Shown here piece by piece: positions 9,445 through 14,209 of a stretch of DNA of 14,209 nucleotides (its first letter is position 1; the number at the start of each line of letters is the position of its first letter). The position numbers and the translations under genes were made by a program. Source of the stretch: Spirochaetales bacterium (GTDB lineage: Bacteria; Spirochaetota; Spirochaetia; SPDA01); NCBI GenBank assembly GCA_004525155.1, contig SPDA01000012.1, forward strand, positions 1-14,209, read 5' to 3'. The notes beneath the pieces are model-generated. The model was not told the origin of the DNA, searched no databases, and was given only the letters and a program-made list of their open reading frames with translations.

Positions 9445-9621
9445 CTACTTAACTTTTGTTTCTTTATGAAGAGTATGACGCTTGTCGAATTTACAGAATT
9501 TATTGAACTCCATCTTGCTCTGGGTATTCTTTCTATTCTTTTTCGTTGTATAATTTCGCCGCTTGCACTCGGTACACTGCAGAGCAATTATTTCTACGTT
9601 ACCTTTTTTTGCCTTCGCCAT
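9445..9621 (-). CDS. rpmG: 50S ribosomal protein L33
   Basis: This is a small basic protein of the large ribosomal subunit, 58 residues. The family pattern is clear: [24 protein letters not shown] (residues 9-32), then [22 protein letters not shown] to the end. The first CxxC pair (C16, C19) of the zinc ribbon is present. In the second pair only C43 remains and Asp46 stands at the fourth position. The ATG at 9619-9621 has AAGGAG eight bases upstream. The gene lies between tRNA-Thr and tRNA-Trp, as in other spirochaetes. Confidence 0.95.
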   Translation of the reverse strand: MAKAKKGNVEIIALQCTECKRRNYTTKKNRKNTQSKMEFNKFCKFDKRHTLHKETKVK

Positions 9622-9687
9622 TACACCCTCTCCTTAAACCAACGGGAAAATCATTATAGAGAATCTTCCAATGAGTGTCAACAAGAA

Positions 9688-9760
9688 AGCCCTCGATCGG
9701 ATTTGAACCGATGACCCCCTCCTTACCATGGAGGTGCTCTACCGGCTGAGCTACAAGGGC
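9688..9760 (-). tRNA. tRNA-Thr (anticodon GGT)
   Basis: A 73-base cloverleaf can be drawn on the minus strand. The acceptor arm is GCCCTTG/CGAGGGC with one T-G pair, the discriminator base is T, the D arm contains GCTC-AGCCGGTA-GAGC, the anticodon stem is CCTCC/GGAGG around ATGGTAA, and the T arm is TCGGTTCAAATCCGA. The anticodon GGT reads threonine codons ACC and ACU. CCA is not encoded. It is the first gene of the leftward operon, 66 bases before rpmG and one base after a strong inverted repeat. Confidence 0.97.
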
Positions 9761-9761
9761 A

Positions 9762-9789
9762 CTTGCGGATAACTTTATATATCCGCAAG
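9762..9789 (-). repeat. Perfect 10-bp inverted repeat at the predicted transcription start of the tRNA-Thr operon
   Basis: CTTGCGGATA and its exact complement TATCCGCAAG flank an 8-base spacer (TATAAAGT on the minus strand). The repeat begins directly after the -10 box and ends one base before the tRNA. It could be an operator bound by a dimeric protein. If transcription starts at or before its outer arm, it could instead be a 5' leader hairpin for tRNA processing. Which of the two it is cannot be told from the sequence. Confidence 0.65.
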
Positions 9790-9818
9790 AAACTACCAAA
9801 CATCGCCGCTTTTGTCAA
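9790..9818 (-). promoter_or_regulatory. Sigma-70 type promoter for the tRNA-Thr/rpmG/secE/nusG/rpl/rpo operon
   Basis: On the minus strand a consensus -35 box TTGACA (9813-9818) is followed by a 17-base spacer and TAGTTT (9790-9795), which keeps the key T, A and final T of a -10 box. Transcription would start near 9783, about 20 bases before tRNA-Thr. It is the best promoter match I found for the leftward block and lies in the divergent gap where one is expected. Confidence 0.55.
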
Positions 9819-9918
9819 GCAGAATAGTTGCCGGTATAGAAACGCAGGCCCGGACGTTTCAAAATACCGTGTCCCGCCGGCGGTAAAAATAAAAAATGTA
9901 TGGCGGCCGACAGACAAT

Positions 9919-9929
9919 TATAGTATACT
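9919..9929 (+). promoter_or_regulatory. Possible -10 region for the receiver/PAS gene
   Basis: Two overlapping -10 like hexamers, TATAGT (9919-9924) and TATACT (9924-9929), lie 9 to 14 bases before the ATG at 9939. I see no good -35 box at the right distance. If TATACT is used, transcription would start within a few bases of the start codon, giving an almost leaderless mRNA. This agrees with the absence of a clear ribosome-binding site. Confidence 0.3.
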
Positions 9930-9938
9930 GACACCATC

Positions 9939-11165
9939 ATGGATGGTTTATCGATAGTATTTCTCTCGGATAATGAAATACGGTTTGAGAAATTCCGTTC
10001 CCTGTGTTCGGTCCGGCGGTTATCGTATGCCCTCTCGCGGTATCCCGGCCTTGAAAATTTGCAGGCCATACTTTCGAGGGATGAACCTGACCTTATCCTG
10101 GCCGATTACTGGCTCGAGGGCGGCACCATCCTCGATCTTCTTAAATTAACCGGGTCCACCCCCGTGGTCCTGCTGGCGGATATGGGCAGCGAGGAACACA
10201 TCGTCCAGGCCGTGAATATGGGCGCGGCGGATTTCATTATAAAGGATGAGGAAGAGAAGTACCTTTCCCTGCTGCCTGTTACCATCCGGAAGATTCTCCG
10301 CAGCACTGAAATTCAGGCAACTTCTGAAGATATAATTCATATGAGCGAAAAACGGTATGAACAGCTGGTCCAGGCCATACCGGACATCGTGTACAAACTG
10401 GATCCGAACGGGTATTTCCAGTTTGTCAATGCCGCCATAAAAGTTCTCGGCTTCCATCCTGAGGAGATAATCGGCAGGCATTTTACGGAGCTTGTTTACG
10501 CGGATGAGGGAACCGACTTCGGCAGGAAACAGGCGCTTGTCAAACTGAAGGGCAAGGTTACCGGGGATGCAGGGGCGCCTAAACTTTTCGACGAACGCCG
10601 CTGCGGGGAAAGAAAAACAAACGGCCTTGAAATCTTCATCGCGGACAATAAAAAGGCCCGCAGCCAGGAAAACCCTGTTATAGGTTCCATCATAGCCTAT
10701 GGCGAAGTAAGCGCAACAGGCCATTACCGTCAAAAACTCGGGGAACGTTTTTTCACCGGTACCGTCGGTATTATCCGCAATATCTCAGATCGGAGAAAAT
10801 CCGAAGAAATGATACGGAAACTGTACCAGACGGTAGATCAGCTTCCTCTTTCTCTGCTCATAATAAATGCCGAAAACATAATAGAATACGCCAATCCTCA
10901 TTTTTTCCGGACCCGCCTGACCCGCCCCGAACTAATTCTCGGGAAAAATGTCTATGAACTTGCCACGGACTTTTACACGGACCCTGTTTACCGGCAGATT
11001 CAGAAAACCCTCTCAACCGGCACCCCGTGGCAGGGAAATATGATGATAAATCTGGGAAATGGTGCAGGAGAATACAGCGCGAATCTCACTATCTCCCCGA
11101 TTTACAACACAGTCTGCGTTATTTCCCATGTGGTCATTATCGATCAGGAAACAAAGCAGCCCTGA
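9939..11165 (+). CDS. Receiver-like / PAS / PAS protein without output domain
   Basis: The protein is 408 residues and looks cytoplasmic (no signal or membrane segment). Residues 4-120 resemble a response-regulator receiver: Asp11, the likely phosphoacceptor Asp56 in DLILADYW, and Lys102 in FIIKDE. The usual acidic pair is reduced to Ser10-Asp11, and Ala80 replaces the conserved Thr/Ser, so phosphorylation may be weak or lost. PAS domain 1 is about 136-288, ending in the typical GIIRNISDRRKSEE, with a long insertion at about 200-270. PAS domain 2 is about 296-402. No histidine kinase, GGDEF, EAL or DNA-binding domain follows. The start has no clear ribosome-binding site. The nonamer ACCATCATG at this start also occurs at the start of the next gene. 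A signal-sensing or scaffold role is inferred; the stimulus is unknown. Confidence 0.8.
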   Translation: MDGLSIVFLSDNEIRFEKFRSLCSVRRLSYALSRYPGLENLQAILSRDEPDLILADYWLEGGTILDLLKLTGSTPVVLLADMGSEEHIVQAVNMGAADFIIKDEEEKYLSLLPVTIRKILRSTEIQATSEDIIHMSEKRYEQLVQAIPDIVYKLDPNGYFQFVNAAIKVLGFHPEEIIGRHFTELVYADEGTDFGRKQALVKLKGKVTGDAGAPKLFDERRCGERKTNGLEIFIADNKKARSQENPVIGSIIAYGEVSATGHYRQKLGERFFTGTVGIIRNISDRRKSEEMIRKLYQTVDQLPLSLLIINAENIIEYANPHFFRTRLTRPELILGKNVYELATDFYTDPVYRQIQKTLSTGTPWQGNMMINLGNGAGEYSANLTISPIYNTVCVISHVVIIDQETKQP

Positions 11166-11203
11166 CTGCTTATATTGATTATTCAAGGAGAAGAGATACC
11201 ATC

Positions 11204-12358
11204 ATGAAACCAGTAGAAAAAAGCATGTTCAACCAGCCTTCCTGGGGGATATCCACGGAGTCGGTTGAACTTTACCTTACGGTAAAGGGCGGCCACATGG
11301 CTCCGGTCACATTTTTCCGCAACACAAAGACCCCTGTCGAACCCTATTTCATAAATCCCTGGCATAATGAAAAGAATCCCACGGATATCGATATTCTCAA
11401 TGTGCTGCGGGGTGATTTTTTCTGCTGTCCCTTCGGCGGGGGTGCCTACAAGAAAGAGGTTCACCCCATCCATGGGGAGACCGCAAACGGCAACTGGACC
11501 CTCGAGGCCGCAGCGGAAAAGGACGGCATTGCCAGCCTGACGGTATCCATGAAAACCAAGATACGGCCCGGCAAGGTGGAAAAGAAACTGCTGCTCAAGA
11601 AGGGGCATAACGCCGTATATCTCTGCCACACCCTTTCAGGCTACACGGGTCCCATGGCTCCCGGTCATCACGCAACCCTTAAAGTACCCGACAGGGAAGG
11701 CGCCATGCTCATCTCCACTAGCCCCATCCATTACGGTCTCACCAACGGAAGGTCCATCCCGGAAACCTTCTCCGGGGATAAGGAGTATTATTCCCTCGCT
11801 TCCGGCAAGAAGTTCACCTCCTTGGCAAAAGTCCCGACTCTCTGGAAAGACATGCCCTACACCGACTGCAGCGTGTACCCGAACAGGAAAGGCTTCGTTG
11901 ACATCCTCGGCGTCTTCGCAAAAACGGGGAAAACGCCGGCCTGGACTGCGGCAGTGCTGCCGGCCGAAGGGTATCTATGGTTTTCGCTCAAGGACCCCGT
12001 AAAACTGCCCACAACCCTCATGTGGAGGGAAAACCGGGGACGGCACGGTGCGCCCTGGAGCAGCAGGACCCTATGCCTGGGCCTGGAAGATATCTGCGCC
12101 TTCATGGCAGAGGGTCTGGGCGGCTCGGCCAAGCCCAATGTACTGAACAAGGCAGGCATAGCCACCTCCGTTACTCTCTCCAAAGCAAAACCTTATTCCA
12201 TCAATTATATTCAGGGAGCCGCCCTTGTTCCCAAGGGTTTCGACAGGGTGAAGAGCGCCTCTTTCGGCAAAGGTGAGGTGGTTTTTACATCGGAATCAGG
12301 CAAAAAAGTGAAGGTCCCGGTCAGCTGGGATTTCGTGTATTCGGGATCGCTGGCTTGA
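11204..12358 (+). CDS. Conserved protein, possibly galactose-mutarotase-like (carbohydrate-binding fold)
   Basis: The protein is 384 residues, soluble, with no signal peptide. I do not recognise a named family with certainty. The pattern (NPWHNEKNPTDIDILNVLRGDFFC at 51-74, HGETANGNW at 90-98, PGHHATL at 153-159, WRENRGRHGAPWSSR at 274-288, LGLEDICAF at 292-300) is like aldose epimerases and related mutarotase-fold proteins, in which conserved His and Glu residues act on a sugar ring. His90, His155/156, Glu277 and Glu295 are candidate active-site residues by analogy only. I chose the ATG at 11204; AAGGAG lies 13 bases upstream, a long spacing. The open frame extends upstream into the preceding gene, where no translation is expected. 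The gene starts 38 bases after the receiver/PAS gene, so the two are probably cotranscribed, and it is followed by a terminator. Confidence 0.7.
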   Translation: MKPVEKSMFNQPSWGISTESVELYLTVKGGHMAPVTFFRNTKTPVEPYFINPWHNEKNPTDIDILNVLRGDFFCCPFGGGAYKKEVHPIHGETANGNWTLEAAAEKDGIASLTVSMKTKIRPGKVEKKLLLKKGHNAVYLCHTLSGYTGPMAPGHHATLKVPDREGAMLISTSPIHYGLTNGRSIPETFSGDKEYYSLASGKKFTSLAKVPTLWKDMPYTDCSVYPNRKGFVDILGVFAKTGKTPAWTAAVLPAEGYLWFSLKDPVKLPTTLMWRENRGRHGAPWSSRTLCLGLEDICAFMAEGLGGSAKPNVLNKAGIATSVTLSKAKPYSINYIQGAALVPKGFDRVKSASFGKGEVVFTSESGKKVKVPVSWDFVYSGSLA

Positions 12359-12376
12359 GGGTTTATCGAAGAAAAT

Positions 12377-12410
12377 AAAAAAGGCTGCCGTTATACGGCA
12401 GCCTTTTTTT
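12377..12410. terminator. Bidirectional intrinsic terminator
   Basis: An 8-pair GC-rich stem GGCTGCCG/CGGCAGCC with loop TTATA is flanked by six A bases on one side and seven T bases on the other, so it reads as a terminator on both strands. It lies between two convergent genes, 18 bases after the stop of the rightward gene and 9 bases after the stop of the leftward one, and should end both transcripts. Confidence 0.95.
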
Positions 12411-12419
12411 GTGCGCGGA

Positions 12420-13505
12420 TTAGAGCTGTATCCTTAGACCCGCCATGGCGCCCAGGGAACCGTCTATAAAATTGTACATAATCGAGGCGTCTATCTTTAT
12501 TAACCACAGGTTTACGGACAAACCGCCGTAAGCCCGGAAAGACCAGCCGTTGACGTAACTGGCTACATTGAAACCCGAAGCGGAAAAGAGAGCTTCCTGT
12601 CCCTGTCCCAAAGCCGTCAAAGCCTCTTTGATGTACTGTAAGGTCGGATCCGTTGCGGGATCGACAACATTGTCGTTACCGTCGAGAAGCTGGGTTACAA
12701 GACCGCCTCCGGCGTTAGCCCTGGCGTAGGACCCTCCGACACCGATGTACGGAGTAAGGAGCCAGAGCAGTTTGAGACTAAACTGCGCCTTCAGATCGAT
12801 GACGTGCGCGTCCCAGAACAGATTTATTTCCGGGTCTGACAATTTATACGTGTAATCGACCGTGGTCAGGGGATCGGAGGGGTCCGGAAGTGTAAAACTT
12901 ATGGGATCCGTTCCGGCCGGAAGCGAAAAGGTGAAAGCGCCCCTGTAATAGGTATATCCGCCGCCGATACTCAAATTCGGCCTGAAAGCGCCTTTTGTCG
13001 ACTTGATAAGGGGGATTCTGATATCGCCTCCGATGAGCAGGTAGTCATAACTTAACCCTGCGGGGAGAATTCCGGTAAGCTTGTCCCTCACAACCGGCGG
13101 AATAAAGCCGATTTTAAACCCCACGTCAAAAGGAATGATAATCCCGCCGAGCCTGGCGTCAAAAGCCCAGGCAGGAAACGGAAAACCGATAAGCCTCGAA
13201 AGTTCCTGCGGTATCGGCAGATCGATTGTCGGAACTCCAAGGGGTTCAAAAGCCGGCAATACCTTGTCCAGGGGTATCAAAGCCGCGCCGACAGCCAGAC
13301 CCACTCCAAATACGGGAAACTGACCGATATAGGCGTCGGACCACTGAAGCCCGACCGTGGTAGCCATGGGAAGGGCATCCGCCACGCTGGTAATGAAGCC
13401 CTGAAAAGCCGTTTTCATATCATCGAGGTTAAAATCCTGGGTCTGGGCAAAAACCCCGGCTGATAAAAAGCCTATAATCAGAATTATCAATAGTATTTTT
13501 TTCAT
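12420..13505 (-). CDS. Exported protein, probable outer-membrane beta-barrel
   Basis: The protein is 361 residues. It has a clear signal peptide: two Lys, a hydrophobic core at 4-14, and probable cleavage after VFA at residue 20, before Gln21. There is no lipobox cysteine. The mature part has alternating polar/hydrophobic stretches rich in Gly, Tyr and aromatic residues (FRPNLSIGGGYTYYRGAFTF, LLTPYIGVGGSYARANAGGG, SFRAYGGLSVNLWLIKIDASIMYNF) and ends GAMAGLRIQL, as expected for a beta-barrel. I do not recognise the exact family; spirochaetes have many lineage-specific outer-membrane proteins of this kind. The ATG at 13503-13505 has GGAGGT six bases upstream. It lies 90 AT-rich bases after aroC on the same strand, where a promoter of its own is possible. 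The cargo or function is unknown. Confidence 0.75.
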   Translation of the reverse strand: MKKILLIILIIGFLSAGVFAQTQDFNLDDMKTAFQGFITSVADALPMATTVGLQWSDAYIGQFPVFGVGLAVGAALIPLDKVLPAFEPLGVPTIDLPIPQELSRLIGFPFPAWAFDARLGGIIIPFDVGFKIGFIPPVVRDKLTGILPAGLSYDYLLIGGDIRIPLIKSTKGAFRPNLSIGGGYTYYRGAFTFSLPAGTDPISFTLPDPSDPLTTVDYTYKLSDPEINLFWDAHVIDLKAQFSLKLLWLLTPYIGVGGSYARANAGGGLVTQLLDGNDNVVDPATDPTLQYIKEALTALGQGQEALFSASGFNVASYVNGWSFRAYGGLSVNLWLIKIDASIMYNFIDGSLGAMAGLRIQL

Positions 13506-13595
13506 TAAACACCTCCAAAAGTATTTTTATCTCTTTTTTTGATTTACCTAGAATATATCACAGAAATATTAAATACAAAAAGAAATATAAGGGTT
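13506..13595 (-). other. AT-rich gap between aroC and the outer-membrane protein gene
   Basis: This gap is much richer in A and T than the genes around it. On the minus strand a TATTCT box preceded at 17 bases by TTGTAT gives a weak promoter candidate for the outer-membrane protein gene, and a long A/T stretch lies just before its ribosome-binding site. I saw no convincing terminator after aroC. Confidence 0.35.
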
Positions 13596-14209
13596 TTATG
13601 CAAGAAGAGCGGCCTGCAGTTTATAGTTATCTTCGAGAACCAGGCAGGCCATGGCTTCCACGACCGGGACAATCCTGGGGCAGATTACCGGATCGTGCCT
13701 GCCTTCTATGGTAATAACCGACGGATTTCCCCGGGCATCCACCGCGGCCTGCGGCACTGACACGGACGGCGTCGGTTTTACCGCAAGCCTGAAGACGATG
13801 TCCTCCCCCGTACTGATGCCTGCCAGGATTCCGCCGGCATGGTTGGCGCCCAGCCTGTTGTGTTCACTGCCTGTCATATCCGCGGCGCTGAAACCGGCAC
13901 CGAACTCGATGCCCTTGACCGCTCCGATGGAAAGCACGGCCCTCGCGATGCAGGCGTCGAGTTTTTCAAAAACGGGGTCCCCGAGACCGGCCTTTACACC
14001 CCGGATCCTGCACTCAACCAGGCCTCCCGCGCTTTCGCCCGCTGCCATGAGCTCTTCCATCCTTTTAACCATGACTTTTGCGGCTTCATTGTCCGGCGCC
14101 CGCATGGGATTTTCCTCGATTTCGTTTTCCCTTATTACGGAACAGGATATTCCCGCCGCTTTCATGGTATAGGCGACAATGGATACGCCCCTAGCCTCCA
14201 GGCATTTTC
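13596..14209 (-). CDS. aroC: Chorismate synthase (partial, N-terminus beyond window)
   Basis: The enzyme converts 5-enolpyruvylshikimate-3-phosphate to chorismate using reduced FMN, the last step of the shikimate pathway. About 203 C-terminal residues are visible of roughly 360. The frame is open to the right edge, where CLEARGVSIVAYT precedes the first internal Met. Diagnostic motifs are SIGAVKGIEFG, MTGSEHN (13857-13877), NHAGGILAGISTGEDIVFR, AVKPTPSV, and GRHDPV with VVEAMACLVLED (GRHDP at 13689-13703). No internal stop or frameshift is seen. It is transcribed toward the outer-membrane protein gene. The presence of aroC suggests the organism makes its own aromatic amino acids, in contrast to host-dependent spirochaetes with reduced genomes. 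Confidence 0.97.
   Translation of the reverse strand, partial: KCLEARGVSIVAYTMKAAGISCSVIRENEIEENPMRAPDNEAAKVMVKRMEELMAAGESAGGLVECRIRGVKAGLGDPVFEKLDACIARAVLSIGAVKGIEFGAGFSAADMTGSEHNRLGANHAGGILAGISTGEDIVFRLAVKPTPSVSVPQAAVDARGNPSVITIEGRHDPVICPRIVPVVEAMACLVLEDNYKLQAALLA

Noticed and set aside
10146..10733. Minus-strand open frame of 195 codons inside the receiver/PAS gene
   Set aside because: The plus-strand frame encodes recognisable receiver and PAS domains. The antisense product has no family features.
11027..11203. Upstream extension of the mutarotase-like gene
   Set aside because: It would overlap the end of the receiver/PAS gene by over 130 bases, and the added residues show no conserved features. 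The ATG at 11204 follows an AAGGAG.
1..14209. CRISPR arrays, insertion sequences, prophage or defence genes
   Set aside because: I found no regularly spaced direct repeats, transposase, integrase or toxin-antitoxin like frames. Every sizeable frame with real content is accounted for above.

Overview
The window looks like chromosomal DNA from a spirochaete of the Treponema type. The evidence is the gene order tRNA-Thr / rpmG / tRNA-Trp / secE / nusG / rplK / rplA / rplJ / rplL / rpoB / rpoC, a short RNA polymerase beta subunit of 1166 residues with Asn at the main rifampicin-contact Ser position, and spirochaete-like ribosomal protein sequences. The assignment rests on remembered family features, not on a search.

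Positions 1 to about 9820 hold one long leftward (minus-strand) block of information-processing genes. It probably starts at a promoter near 9790-9818. In order of transcription it contains tRNA-Thr(GGU), ribosomal protein L33, tRNA-Trp(CCA), SecE, NusG, L11, L1, L10, L7/L12, RNA polymerase beta and the N-terminal two thirds of beta' (cut by the window edge). Most gene junctions are short (2 to about 90 bases). The exception is the 180-base nusG-rplK leader, which is packed with stem-loops. Other RNA structures lie in the rplJ-rplL and rplL-rpoB gaps, where expression of L12 and of the polymerase is often adjusted.

Positions 9939-12358 hold a rightward two-gene unit. The first gene encodes a receiver-like/PAS/PAS protein with no recognisable output domain. 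The second encodes a 384-residue protein that I could not assign firmly; it resembles the galactose-mutarotase fold. A strong bidirectional terminator at 12377-12410 separates it from the convergent minus-strand genes that follow.

Positions 12420-14209 hold, on the minus strand, an exported protein that is probably an outer-membrane beta-barrel, and upstream of it the C-terminal part of chorismate synthase (aroC), cut by the right edge.

Most of the window is conserved housekeeping DNA. I see no mobile element, CRISPR array, prophage or defence system. The points most worth following up are regulatory RNA and DNA structures (the rplK leader and the dyad at the tRNA-Thr start), the naturally rifampicin-resistant type of RpoB, the receiver/PAS protein without an output, and the two poorly characterised proteins.
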